Below, one piece after another: positions 10,877 to 22,527 of a stretch of DNA of 64,000 nt (position 1 is the first letter of the stretch; each line of letters begins with the position of its first letter). Source of the stretch: Periplaneta americana. Its lineage: Eukaryota > Arthropoda > Insecta > Blattodea > Blattidae. The translations under genes were made by a program, and so were the position numbers. Location of the stretch: positions 17,877,300 to 17,941,299 of the forward strand of contig NC_091131.1 in assembly GCF_040183065.1 (NCBI RefSeq), read 5' to 3'. Below the pieces are notes generated by a model. That model did no database searches. It worked only from the letters and a program-made list of their open reading frames with translations, and was not told where the DNA came from.

Positions 10877-11193
10877 CCCCTTCAGGCCTGATGTACATTA
10901 TAATGTACATTGTTCCTTTTTTTTTTTTTTTCTTCTTTTTTTTGGAATGTCTTCGATACTTTTGAATATATTGAAAAATTCAATGTGATAGAATTGGAGA
11001 ATACTATTTTTGAAACATTTCTATACCTGATTTAAAAATAAAATTTAAAATTTTGGGGCCCCAGGGGTCAAAATTGTCCCTAAATTTTGATTTTCTGTGA
11101 AGACTTGATTTGGGAATTTTGGATCTGCAGAATGATTATGCAACCAGTTTTTTTTTTTAATTTTGTTTATTGTAAATTCAGGCGTGAAGGGGG
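10877..11193. mobile_element. piggyBac-like MITE
   Basis: The ends are CCCCTTCAGGCCTGA and, inverted, CCCCTTCACGCCTGA with one added base, and both abut TTAA (10873-10876 and 11194-11197). TTAA duplication plus C-rich ends is the piggyBac signature. The 317-bp interior is AT-rich and non-coding, with two long T runs. Confidence 0.85.
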
Positions 11194-11269
11194 TTAATTA
11201 GTATCAGATGTCTAATATTTTATTTTTAAACAAGATCTTCAAGCACGAATGACTATTGCGACGTAATAC

Positions 11270-11753
11270 TTACAGACTTGACAACTGACCTTTCGAACAA
11301 GCTGCAGCGTGTGCACAATATGTGTGTCAGGTTCATCAGCATGCTCACAAATTTGACCACATTACACCCTCGTTCAAATCTTTATCCTGGCTGCAACTTA
11401 GTAACCGTAGAACACTTCATTCGCTCTCTCTTCTGTTTCGAGTTCTCCACACTTCTACTCCAAATTATCTTCGTTCCCGGTTTAACTACTTATCCTCCAA
11501 TCACAATCTAAACACCAGGTCGCAGGAGAGGCAAATCCTAGCAATTCCTGTCCGTAGAACATCCCACTATTCATTCTCTTTTACTGTCTCAGTCCCCCGT
11601 GAATGGAATTCTCTACCTCAGGAGATTAGGGGCTGCCAGACAATAACCACTTTCAAGAAAGGCTAAACGATTTCTTACGGGTGCAGTCAAATTGAAGTTA
11701 TAATTGTGATCGAGTTTAATAATTTCATTTAATTTAGGTATGTCTATCATTAC

Positions 11754-11789
<36 letters not shown>

Positions 11790-12022
11790 ATAATTATTTT
11801 ATTGGTGTTGTGAAGATGAAAAGAATTGTCATTGTGTTATATTAATTATGTATTATATTGTTTTGTATTGTAGTATTGTATTGCTTTGTATTGTATTGTA
11901 TTGTATTGTATTGTATTAATTATGTATATTCATAGCATTGTAGTAATTTTCTGTCTTGCTGGTTGAGTGGAAGAGAAGGCCGAATGGCCTTAACTCTGTC
12001 AGTTAAAATAAACCATTATTAT
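11270..12022 (+). pseudogene. CR1/Jockey-like LINE, 3' terminal fragment
   Basis: Two frames joined by a frameshift near 11350-11400 encode the RT C-terminal tail: LQRVHNMCVRFI, then DHITPSFKSLSWLQL, RRTLHSLSLLF, RTSHYSFSFTVSVPREWNSLP and TFKKG. This pattern is typical of CR1/Jockey LINEs. The 3' UTR includes an (ATT)n tract at 11754-11788 and (TTGTA)n at 11886-11927, and ends GAGTGGAAGAGAAGGCCGAA...CTCTGTCAG then an ATTATT tail. A much shorter copy is at 5428. Confidence 0.85.
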
Positions 12023-12257
12023 TGGAGAGTTGTAGAGAGCAGATTTAAGGGACTGGAACAGATCTGTTGGGCCAGATCCTTGAAGTCGATGATGTGGAAG
12101 ATAATGAACCTGAAGCTGAACTTGATTATCTATAAGTAGTGGAACATCACTTGTTTCATCGAGCTATGCTTTTCAGCTCCAGATGTATTTTCTTATTCAT
12201 TTGAATTGGGGCAGAGCAATGTCGACGCCGCTTTCGTAAGAAGCTGTGTCTCCACTA

Positions 12258-13119
12258 GTCCCTATTTACACTTGCTATTTGTCGTTCGACTTACAGCGCG
12301 GGCGCATGCGCAGTACGGATTTCGTTCCTTTCCTTTCGACATCTGCCGAGTAGAAGCGGTTTCTATTTCTGTGCGACATGTCCTAGGTGGGCCAGCCGAA
12401 TTGACGCGACAGGACCCGAACATGGTTCGGAAAAGCAGTAGCAGACAACTTTTAATCAGCTGTTTCTCTCTTTCCGCACGCTTAGTAGCGTCAAGTCAGA
12501 GTGGAACAAAAACCAAGTAATGAAATTAATCAAGCTTTACGAGGAATTTCCATACTTTTATGACATCAGAAATAAGGACTATCACAATAGGATTCGGAGG
12601 GAAAATGCACTGGAGTTTATTTGTAAAAATTTGGAGTCCGTTCGTCCCAATACTATTCCCTCCGACATCTAAACAAAAATAAAGAACATCAGAAGTCAAT
12701 ATGCAAGAAAAAAAATTAAACTTTCAATTCATTTTAATATAATAAATATCTATTGGACAATTTTGTTCCAGTTAGAAATCTTTACTGAGAACGTGGAATA
12801 ACCCTTTCTCCTGCCTTCTGGACCTCCATCTCCTTTCCCAGTCTCTCTCTCTCTCTCACTCTTTTTTTTTTTTTTTTGCTTCTCATTAGTGCAAGTTAAC
12901 AAAACACTTGAAGCTGCAGAAGCTAAATCAGCCACTTTTTATTGTTAAAATCCATTCTGTTCATTTAAAAGGCTCACCACATCATTCATACGTTGCTCGA
13001 GCTCAACAACTAGCTTCGAGTAGCAGACGAGAAATCTGCCAAGAGTGAACGGTGATGCTACATATAGCCGACAGAAAGCGCTTGATGTTGCGCGACAAAT
13101 AGCAAGTGTTAATAGGGAC
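12258..13119 (+). mobile_element. TIR transposon carrying a MADF-domain ORF
   Basis: Inverted ends GTCCCTATTTACACTTGC and its partner (reverse of GCAAGTGTTAATAGGGAC) extend about 27 bp through CTATTTGTCG. A 3-bp CTA duplication lies at 12255-12257 and 13120-13122. The 862-bp interior encodes a MADF-like domain (see 12502-12718). PIF/Harbinger elements duplicate 3 bp and carry a Myb/MADF-type second ORF, so this is probably an internally deleted member. No DDE transposase remains. Confidence 0.8.
12502..12718 (+). pseudogene. MADF DNA-binding domain, broken by one stop
   Basis: Reading from TGG at 12502 gives WNKNQVMKLIKLYEEFPYFY, then DIRNKDYHNRIRRENALEFI, a stop at 12670-12672 (probably from a Lys codon), then KIKNIRSQYARKK. 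This matches the MADF fold of Adf-1-like proteins: L(I/L)xLYxxxPxLxD at the start, YxxRxxRxxAxxxI in the middle and KxxxLRxxYxREKKK at the end. It lies inside the TIR transposon, so it is more likely an element-encoded DNA-binding accessory protein than a host gene. Confidence 0.8.
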
Positions 13120-13122
13120 CTA

Positions 13123-13605
13123 GGGAGCGAGGCAACTGCAGAGCTGTGTTCGACAGCCGCGGTATTTATAGAGGGCGCAGACCCACTGTTGTGATAACGA
13201 GGTAATGGGGGCGAAGCTACCTGTAATCAACATGTCATCTGCTCGCATGACGGCCGTCAGCCTTGCTGTTTCTAGCCTTGCGGGATGCGGCGTCAAGCCG
13301 TCATGACTCCCGAAAAACAATTAAAAGCTTCACTACTTCCTGGATGGACAGGTGGACAAACCCAGCGTCAGTATTTGATTTGGAAAAAATGAATTATAAG
13401 CATCTGATATTGTTTAACATTTACGTTAGCATAATTTACCGAATCGCCAGTGAATAAATGTGTGTTCTAAGCAAAGATGCATCAGTTTTTTTTTATATTG
13501 AATGTATTTAATATACAATTTGTGGTCCTGCTAAGCTTTGTCACAATGGACATGAAGCTTCGTGCACATCAACCGTACAATCCAACTGACTGTGAAACCC
13601 TGGCT
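13123..13605. other. unassigned, GC-richer left half
   Basis: No recognisable domain or RNA gene. Two short opposing open frames overlap at 13263-13320 without coding signals. Confidence 0.35.
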
Positions 13606-14489
13606 GAGTTTAGTAATCATTGATCTTAAACTACTTCATTAAAAATGCATAGGCCTAACTTTTGATTTGAAGTTTTGTAATAAAAAATTTAATTTACAAT
13701 GACTTTCTAATATGAGTGTATTTTCAGTTTTCTTAGTAAGCTTTCAGTCTTTACTAATCATTGACTTTAAAATACTTCATGAACAATGTAAAACTTTTGA
13801 TTTGAAGTCTTGTAATACAAAATTTAATTTACATTGACTTTCTAATTATGAGCGTATTTTGAGTTTTTTAGTAAGCTTTCAGTTTTTTACTAATCATTGA
13901 CCTTAAAATACTTCATTAACAATGTATAACTTTCGATTTAAAGTCTTGTAATATAAAATTTAATTTACATTGAATTTCTAATATGAGCGTATTTTGAGTT
14001 TTCTTAGTAAGCTCTCAGTTTTTTTACTAGTCATTGACCTTAAAATACTTCATTAACAATGTATAACTTTTGATTTGAAGTCTTGTAATACAACATTTAA
14101 TTTACATTGACTTTTTAATATGAGCGTATTTTGACTTTTTTTAGTAAGCTCTCAGTTTTTTTTACTAATCATTGACCTTAAAATACTTCATTGACAATGT
14201 ATAAATTTTGATTTGAAGTCTTGTAATACAAAATTTAATTTACATTGACTTTCTAATATGAGCGTATTTTTCTAATTATGAACGTATTTTGAGTTTTTTT
14301 AGTAAGCTTTCAATTTTTTTTACTAATCATTGACCTTAAAATACTTCATTAACAATGTATAACTTTTGATTTGAAGTCTTGTAATACAAAATTTAATTTA
14401 CATTGACTTTCTAATATGAGCGTATTTTGAGTTTTTTTTAGTAAGCTTTCAGTTTTTTTACTAATCATTGACCTTAAAATACTTCATTA
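13606..14489. repeat. 137-bp satellite, left segment
   Basis: Tandem units recognised by CATTGACCTTAAAATACTTC at 13618, 13759, 13895, 14032, 14170, 14328 and 14466. Spacings are 141, 136, 137, 138, 158 and 138 bp. The 158-bp unit carries a 20-bp insertion (TTTTCTAATTATGAACGTAT). The array is continuous with 17236-18990 and was split by a LINE. Confidence 0.95.
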
Positions 14490-14665
14490 ACATTCATTCA
14501 TTCATTCATTCATTCATTCATTTATTTTATTCCATAGATCTTACATGAGCAATGAAGCTTTAAGATGTGGAACATGTCAACATTTTACAATATTACAATT
14601 ACAATTTTTACAAAGTTTTATAGTTTTACAATTTAGTAATTTTCTAAAATTTTTACAATGTTGTA

Positions 14666-14713
<48 letters not shown>

Positions 14714-14714
14714 A

Positions 14715-15012
14715 TTTTGGCGAGATGTAGTGAGATGAAATGAGGTCCGAGGATTCGCCAAAATATTACCCGGCATTTGCCTTTTCGGTGGGGGAAACCT
14801 CGGAAAAACCCAACCAGGTAATCAAATCAAAGGGGGTAATCAATCAAAGGTGTTGATGCCAAGGACTCGCCATAGACCATCCGGCTTCAGTCCCTCGGCT
14901 GTGGAAAACCTCGGAAGAAACCAAAGTCCAAAGGGGGATCCAACCCAAGCCCGAACGCAGCTCCGGAACAGCAGCCCAGCGAGTCTGCCGACTGAGCTAC
15001 ATCGATGGCTCT
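14715..15012 (-). repeat. tRNA-like SINE module inside the LINE 3' UTR
   Basis: Minus-strand sequence has GTAGCTCAGTCGGCAGAC (box A) and a box B-like segment near 14935-14945, followed by the GGTTTTCCGAGGTTTCCCC-type body seen in other SINEs here (49870-50085). It is shared, together with flanking LINE UTR, with the copy at 7868-8424. Confidence 0.75.
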
Positions 15013-15735
15013 ACTAAAAGTATACAATACATAGCCAATCAGATTATTAAATTTACAAACGCAAACGATCATTCATAAGTTGAGCTATATTATAATACAA
15101 AACAATTTAATTAAATTTAAGGTATAAACAATTCAACCAGTTGTGATATACAGAAATTGATAATACATATCATGCAAACTACTTCAAATTACAAACACAA
15201 ACAATTTATCAGTAGAGCTATATAGATTACTATTCAATTTAAAGCATATACAATTCATCGGCCAAAACTATACAAATATATACAATACAAAGTAGCATAC
15301 TTTCATTAAGCTATACAAATTTGTGCAATTAATATCAAGTAGATTAATTCAATTTATAATCATAAACAATTCATCAGTTGAGCTATACATATTACCATTC
15401 AATTTACAGTAGGTCTATATACAATTCATCAGTAGAGCTACACAGACTAGTAATCATTTTAAGAACATATACAATTCATCAGCCAAACTATACAAACATA
15501 TACAATCAAATTAGTTCAATTTACAAACTTATTTTCGTTAAGCTATACAATTCATATGAAGTAGATTAATTCAATTTATAAGCTTAAACAATTCATCAGT
15601 TGACGTATACAGTACATACAATTCATCAGTTATGCTAAACAAAAAATACAATACATAGTAAACAGATTAAGTCAATATAAAAACATATTTTAGTTGAGCT
15701 ATATAAAATTGTACATGTCATTTAAGTAGAATAAT

Positions 15736-17235
15736 TCAATTCACAAGCATAAACAATTCATCAATTGTGTAGAAGGTATGAGTATGTAGAAATTTGGTTA
15801 ATTCTTTTCTGAACCTTTTCTCGTTGTTCTTCAAATCTTTAAGATTATTAGGCAGTGCATTGAAGACTGTTATACATGAATAGCGAACTCCTTTTTTAAA
15901 ACAGCTTAGACTAACAGAGGGTAGATGAAGATCTGATTTATGTCTTGTATTAAAATGATGAATGTCTTGATTAGTACTGAATTTATCTTGGTTCTTAATA
16001 TACAGCATCATTAGGGAAAGAATGTATTCACAAGGTAAAGTCAAGATTTCTAAGTTTCGGAAAATATTTTTACATGAGGTCCTTTTATGCACACCGGCCA
16101 TTATTCTTATAGCTTTCTTTTGTAAAACAAAAACGTGTTTAGCTTCAGACGAGTTACCCCAGAATATTAATCCATATTTCATTACAGAGTGAAAATATGC
16201 AAAGTATGACATTTTAAGTAAGTTTATATCACCAATAGTAGATAAGGATCTTAATGCATAACAGGCAGAGCTCAATTTACGAGTAATACATTCTATATGC
16301 GTTTTCCAGTTCAAGTGATTATCCAATTCTAAACCAAGAAACTTTGTGCTTATAGATTCTTTGAGATGAGTTCCATTTAATCGAATACTGTAGGAAACCT
16401 GAGCACTATTGTGTGTACTAAATTTGACTGCACTGGTTTTATCAACATTAAGTGCTAGTTTATTTGCATGGAACCATTCATTCATTAGATTGAGCACTGT
16501 ATTAGAAGTGTTTATAAAATGATCGTATTGTTTGCTTGAAATAATTACACTTGTATCATCTGCAAATAAAATTACTTTAGATAAATTGTTTATGGTCAAG
16601 GCTAAATCATTAATATAAACTAGAAACAACAATGGACCTAAAATTGACCCCTGCGGAACACCATGTTTAATATTTTTAAATTCTGAATAAGTAACTTTAT
16701 GACTATTTGGTACATTTATTTCTACTTTTTGTTTTCTATTTGATAAGTACGATGTAAACCAACCCAACATCTCATCTTTAATACCATAAAACTTCAATTT
16801 TTTTACTAATATACTATGGTCTACACAATCAAATGCTTTAGCCAAGTCACAAAAAATCCCACCTACATGTAGTTTCGAATTTAATGAATTTAGTATTTCA
16901 TCCACCAAACTAAAAGCAGCATTCTCTGTCGATTTTTGTTTTCTAAATCCAAACTGTTCTAAAACTAATATATTGTTGGACTCCAGGTAATGATATAATC
17001 TATTATACATAACTTTCTCAAACACTTTTGAAAATGTTGTTAATAATGATATGGGTCTGTAATTAGCAATAGTACATTTATCTCCCTTTTTGTATATTGG
17101 TTTTACTATTGAATATTTGAGTCTTTCTGGAAAAATACCACATTGCATTGACAAATTGCATAGATAGCTTAACGGATGGGATAATATTTCAGAACAAGCT
17201 TTCAGAACTTTACTTGGAATTTCATCAAGTTTCAT
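15736..17235 (-). CDS. reverse transcriptase ORF of LINE (499 codons, 5'-truncated)
   Basis: An open frame with the full set of non-LTR reverse transcriptase motifs. It starts DEIPSKVLK near residue 4, with KPIYKKGD at 45-52, NYRPISLL at 58-65, QFGFRKQKSTENA at 94-106 and FCDLAKAFDCVDHS at 128-141 with the first catalytic Asp. GVPQGSILGPLLF follows at 192-204 and FADD at 224-227, then the RT thumb and C-terminal region. It would copy element RNA by target-primed reverse transcription. The N-terminal apurinic endonuclease domain is missing, so it is non-autonomous. The start Met is at the truncation junction and is probably fortuitous. The intact frame suggests a young insertion. Clade is in the Jockey/CR1/L2 group; finer placement is not possible by eye. 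Confidence 0.92.
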   Translation of the reverse strand: MKLDEIPSKVLKACSEILSHPLSYLCNLSMQCGIFPERLKYSIVKPIYKKGDKCTIANYRPISLLTTFSKVFEKVMYNRLYHYLESNNILVLEQFGFRKQKSTENAAFSLVDEILNSLNSKLHVGGIFCDLAKAFDCVDHSILVKKLKFYGIKDEMLGWFTSYLSNRKQKVEINVPNSHKVTYSEFKNIKHGVPQGSILGPLLFLVYINDLALTINNLSKVILFADDTSVIISSKQYDHFINTSNTVLNLMNEWFHANKLALNVDKTSAVKFSTHNSAQVSYSIRLNGTHLKESISTKFLGLELDNHLNWKTHIECITRKLSSACYALRSLSTIGDINLLKMSYFAYFHSVMKYGLIFWGNSSEAKHVFVLQKKAIRIMAGVHKRTSCKNIFRNLEILTLPCEYILSLMMLYIKNQDKFSTNQDIHHFNTRHKSDLHLPSVSLSCFKKGVRYSCITVFNALPNNLKDLKNNEKRFRKELTKFLHTHTFYTIDELFMLVN

Positions 17236-18990
17236 AACTTTCGATTTAAAGTCTTGTAATACAAAATTTAATTTACATTGAATTTCTAATATGAGCGTAT
17301 TTTGAGTTTTCTTAGTAAGCTCTCAGTTTTTTTACTGTCATTGACCTTAAAATACTTCATTAACAATGTATAACTTTTGATTTGAAGTCTTGTAATAAAA
17401 CATTTAATTTACATTGACTTTCTAATATGAGCGTATTTTCACTTTTTTTTTAGTAAGCTCTCAGTTTTTTTTTACTAATCATTGACCTTAAAATACTTCA
17501 TTAACAATGTATAACTTTTGATTTGAAGTCTTGTAATACAAAATTTAATTTACATTGACTTTCTAATATGAGCGTATTTTTCTAATTATGAACGTATTTT
17601 GAGTTTTTTTAGTAAGCTTTCAGTTTTTTACTAATCATTGACCTTAAAATACTTCATTGACAATGTATAACTTTTGATTTGAAGTCTTGTAATACAAAAT
17701 TTAATTTACATTGACTTTCTAATATGAGTGTATTTTGAGTTTTTTTTTTTTAGCCAGCTTTCAGTTTTTTACTAATCATTGACCTTAAAATACTTCATTA
17801 ACAATGTATAACTTTCGATTTAAAGTCTTGTAATACAAAATTTAATTTACATTGAATTTCTAATATGAGCGTATTTTGAGTTTTCTTAGTAAGCTCTCAG
17901 TTTTTTTACTAGTCATTGACCTTAAAATACTTCATTAACAATGTATAACTTTTGATTTGAAGTCTTGTAATACAACATTTAATTTACATTGACTTTCTAA
18001 TATGAGCGTATTTTGACTTTTTTTAGTAAGCTCTCAGTTTTTTTTACTAATCATTGACCTTAAAATACTTCATTAACAATGTATAACTTTTGATTTGAAG
18101 TCTTGTAATACAAAATTTAATTTACATTGACTTTCTAATATGAGCGTATTTTTCTAATTATGAACGTGTTTGAGTTTTTTTAGTAAGCTTTCAGTTTTTT
18201 ACTAATCATTGACCTTAAAATACTTCATTGACAATGTTTAACTTTTGATTTGAAGTCTTGTAATACAAAATTTAATTTAAATTGACTTTCTAATATGAGT
18301 GTATTTTGAGTTTTTTTTTAGTCAGCTTTCAGTTTTTTACTAATCATTGACCTTAAAATACTTCATTAACAATGTATAACTTTCGATTTAAAGTCTTGTA
18401 ATACAAAATTTAATTTACATTGAATTTCTAATATGAGCGTATTTTGAGTTTTCTTAGTAAGCTCTCAGTTTTTTTACTAGTCATTGACCTTAAAATACTT
18501 CATTAACAATGTATAACTTTTGATTTGAAGTCTTGTAATACAACATTTAATTTACATTGACTTTCTAATATGAGCGTATTTTGACTTTTTTTAGTAAGCT
18601 CTCAGTTATTTTTACTAATCATTGATTTTAAAATACTTCATTGACAATGTATAACTTTTGATTTGAAGTCTTGTAATACAAAATTTAATTTACATTGACT
18701 TTCTAATATGAGCGTATTTTTCTAATTATGAACGTATTTTGAGTTTTTTTAGTAAGCTTTCAGTTTTTTTTACTAATCATTGACCTTAAAATGCTTCATC
18801 AACAATGTATAACTTTTGAGTTGAATTCTTGTAATACAAAATTCAATTTACATTGACTTTCTAATATGAGCGTATTTTGAGTTCTTTTAGAAAGCTTTCA
18901 GTTTTTTACTAATCATTGACCTTAAAATACTTCATTAACAATGTATAACTTTTGATTTGAAGTCTTGTAATACAAAATTTAATTTACATC
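17236..18990. repeat. 137-bp satellite, right segment with four-unit higher-order period
   Basis: The marker CATTGACCTTAAAATACTTC or its variants recur at 17339, 17480, 17636, 17777, 17914, 18052, 18207, 18345, 18482, 18620, 18778 and 18914. Spacings are 141, 156, 141, 137, 138, 155, 138, 137, 138, 158 and 136 bp, so every fourth unit is about 20 bp longer. The repeating block is about 570 bp. Confidence 0.95.
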
Positions 18991-20049
18991 GAAGATTTTT
19001 GTCTTTTTCCAAATCATGCCTTATCCAACTCCTATGTTGTTTCCAAAACTTACCATCTCCTAGATATAGTTCCAAAACTTGCCTTCTCCAATTTTAACAT
19101 TTAAATAAAAACATTACTGAATAAAGTAAACTAGTGAACTTCTATTCCTGACTTATATAGGCCAACTATAAAATAGTCTATTTATTTTAAAGTGTGAAAA
19201 AATTCTTATTTTAACATAAAAAAAATTGGGAAAAATATTTTTCTTGATTTGTGATAAAACACGTTTTGGAACTATAGCACTCAATTCTAAAACAGTCCTG
19301 AAAGAAATTAAGATATTGCCTAGATATATGTTCAGTCATCAGAATGTATGTTTATCTATAGTAAATAAATCTGTATTATATAAAAATGATGTAAGAAACA
19401 TTTTGTGGTTTTCAGTGGTAGTAATTCTGCCGGACACGCAGTGCTTTGTAAAGTGACAAGGTAATATTATCATTGGTAATGTCTGAGATATAAACCGCGG
19501 CCTCACAGTCCGCAACAAAGAGCTCTGCCGGTTGAGTCAGCAAGCATTTAAATAGTCTGCGTTGAGAGGTCACTCTTTTGTTTACAGGGTTGTGTATGGG
19601 CGGGACGTCTGAATGAAAGTAAGAGTTGTTACCTCATGTCAGAAATTTCCATATCAACAGCAATGAAATATTCGTACGCACGTGCGTTACGCAACGTACA
19701 CAAGGCTGCGTATATTTCCAAGCTTGTGAGTGCCCCTGTGATAGAGCAGCGGAATATTTGGCGCGGAGTTACACAAGAGTTGACATAGAATCAAAAGTTA
19801 CACAATACAGCACAATAAGCAAATAACGTATAATGACTCAGCAATCTGCAGTATCCTAGCAACTAAATGGAGGCCTTAAAATTATGCAAAGCAAAATAGA
19901 AAATCTACACTGGTTCATTTAGAACATAGTTCAGTCTCTTCCAATTCTCATTTTTCTACAGCATCTGTCTTCTTCTTCTTTTCCTCCGAATTCTTAACTT
20001 TATACTCTTTCTAATTCTTCCGTTTTTACTCTTCTACTTGTTCTATATA
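18991..20049. other. unassigned sequence after the satellite
   Basis: AT-rich to about 19460, then GC-richer. The stretch at 19480-19545 has tRNA-like words (GAGCTCTGCCGG) but no foldable cloverleaf I could confirm. No gene recognised. Confidence 0.35.
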
Positions 20050-20244
20050 CTTACTGGCTTTTAAGGAACCCGGAGGTTCATTACCGCCCTCACATAAGCC
20101 CGCTATTGGTCCCTATCCTGAGCAAGATTAATCCAGTCTCTACCATCATATCCTACCTCCCTCAAATCCATTTTAATATTATCTTCCCATCTACGTCTCG
20201 GCCTCCCCAAAAGTCTTTTGCCCTCCGGCCTCCCAACTAACAGT
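20050..20244 (-). pseudogene. LINE 3' fragment, same family as 5606
   Basis: Reverse strand encodes VGRPEGKRLLGRPRRRW, MDLREVGYDGRDWINLAQDR and VRAVMNLRVP-like sequence; it ends at GGCTTTTAAGG/(TAAG) on the left. Confidence 0.88.
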
Positions 20245-20252
20245 TCTATATA

Positions 20253-21363
20253 CAGGGACATCATTTTATTTTTACTTCAATTTTTATTGTACCTGAGTTT
20301 TTTTAATGTACTTCACTCCCACCCCCTCTATTAGTAAACTTCCAACCGTTCTCCACACAGAACGGAGGCCGCGTATGCAGTACTGAGTAAGTATAGTAAG
20401 TTCCATAAATATGTTCGGGTTTTCCAGTGACGAAAGAGCGTTCAATATTGAATCATATTTTCGCACAAGTACTGTCGTCCGTTTGCCTACGTCGCATCCC
20501 GGTTTCCCCCACCTACTTCTGTTCGTCCCTCTGTAAAGACTAGTGGCTGGGCTGTCCTAGCTCTTTTCTGAAAACATTAATTTCTGTTAGGAATTGGACG
20601 TCTACGTAATAATATACAACTGTTAAAAATAACTTAAATAAAAGGGTCTCGTTAAGTAATTAAATGTCACGTGATTTTCCCCCTTTTCTACGACCCTGCG
20701 ACAAAACAACTTGAACGGACAATAGTAGCATTTCTGAGTAATTTTCTCTTTTCGGATCGGGCAGAAGTAAAGATTGAATTTACAGTACGTAAGGTACTCT
20801 TTTATAGAATAGGTATAGAATTATTTCAACATGAGTTACTCGTACGAAGGACGAAACTGGTAATTGGAATTAGGTACAATATTCTATAGTGCGATAATAT
20901 GCAGAAAAGAACTGAAGCCTGTATCGAAATGAACGGCCAACATTTTAAAAAAGTGTTTAAATACCCATATTATGATTATTTTTCAATTTAGCTTCATTCT
21001 CTATATTGTACTCTAATGTGCTAAAACAGTACAATATACACTGCATAATTAATACGTCCGAATGGACAGCTGAATTCGTTAGTAAAACACTAAGTGTTAA
21101 TACAGTACTGTATTTTGATTGAACAAAAACCTAATGAAAATTATCAAACTCAAAATTGCAATATTTCATAGTTTACATAAATGGATGAACTACTTTTCTT
21201 CCATCCTATACCAAGTAAAGTGATTTGTTTGTATATTACGCCAGTATCATCGAACTCCATTCTTGGAAGGGGTAGCAAGCGGTGTTTCCGGTTCTAAACC
21301 TTTAATCCAAAGATATAGCCAGGTTAATATTAAAAATGTCAGTAAAAATAAAATGATGCCCAG
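20253..21363. mobile_element. TIR element flanked by TA, Tc1/mariner-like size
   Basis: The left end reads CAGGGACATCATTTTATTTT and the right end, inverted, CTGGGCATCATTTTATTTTTA. Both abut TA dinucleotides (20251-20252, 21364-21365), as expected for Tc1/mariner insertions. The 1.1-kb interior has only short frames (20284-20466 -, 20671-20889 +), and none shows a DDE motif, so it appears non-autonomous. Confidence 0.75.
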
Positions 21364-21365
21364 TA

Positions 21366-22471
21366 TTTCTAATTGATTTATATCTCGAATCTGGTTTTGG
21401 AATGCAAGTATTTTTATTCTGTAGAAATGATGGAGGTCGAGAACATTTTAAACAACGCCCTGTATTTTTTTAATATTACTTGAAAGAGCATGTATTTTGT
21501 GTCGGTATATAATACTTAATATTTGTGACCCGTTGCACGAAAAGAGATCTAAAGTCGTGATAGGAAAAAGAGGAGAATTAGCGGCATAAAAACTGCATGT
21601 CTATGTTTTGACATCTTGCGCTATCTGTAGGCTTTTTTACATACTAAACTAGGACGTAGTTTTACACGGTGTTTCTTAAATACCTAAATCTTTCTTATAG
21701 TAGCTAAGAAAACAAATGAGAACTTTAATTGCATTTTTCTCGAAAAGTACATAATGTAGGCCTACTAGCAACATTCAATAAATAATATATTAAAAACTAT
21801 AGCACCTAGAACCATGAATTTTTTTAAATGCCCAGTAGTTCATCCCCTTTTTGAAACCACAAAAAATAAAAAAATAAAGAAAAAAGAAAAATCCGACTTT
21901 AGGTCCCATTTCCTGCAACTAGCCACTGTTTTGTACAGAAGTATTCGTACTATTGTTTTGGTTATTATGGCAAAAATTTTATTGTTTTTGCATTTTGTTA
22001 GTCCTTGTGTCATGAAAGCAGTGTCATTGGCGAAATCAACATAAAACAAGGTGTAGGTCAGAGATCTGCATCTGACGTTTTCGCTCGAGCGCCAAGTACA
22101 GTAGTTCATAGCATAATCCGATAGGTAGCGCACATGCATGATGGGTAAAATTGTCACGAGCAATAAATCCTCGAACGGTATAAGCCGAGCATTAGACATT
22201 CGTTCTTGTTACAGTGATGAACTGTGTAGTAACATCATAGATGTTTATCATTTCAAAACTTTGCAGTGTTTAACTAACCTCTCCATAGTACAACTACAAA
22301 ACTTGCTTTAAAATGTAATATAAATGTTGTAGGTAAATGTCCCCCCCCCCCACACACAGGAGTGATTTTGTTTTTGCCACATCTGGTAGATAGATGTTAT
22401 TGGATGTAAATGTAATTATTATAAACGGAGAACACAATCACGATAATGCAAGAACTGTATCAAGTTTTCTA

Positions 22472-22527
<56 letters not shown>

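Larger units (their letters stand above)
14490..17235 (-). mobile_element. non-LTR retrotransposon inserted in the satellite
   Basis: On the minus strand the element reads: 5'-truncated reverse transcriptase ORF (17235-15736), a long AT-rich 3' UTR (15735-15010), a tRNA-like/SINE-like module (about 15005-14720), a poly-T/A tract (14671-14710) and a terminal (TGAA)n run at 14490-14520. Satellite unit order continues correctly across the insertion, but about 6 bp of satellite (ATGTAT) are missing, so the target site was slightly deleted rather than duplicated. Confidence 0.9.
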
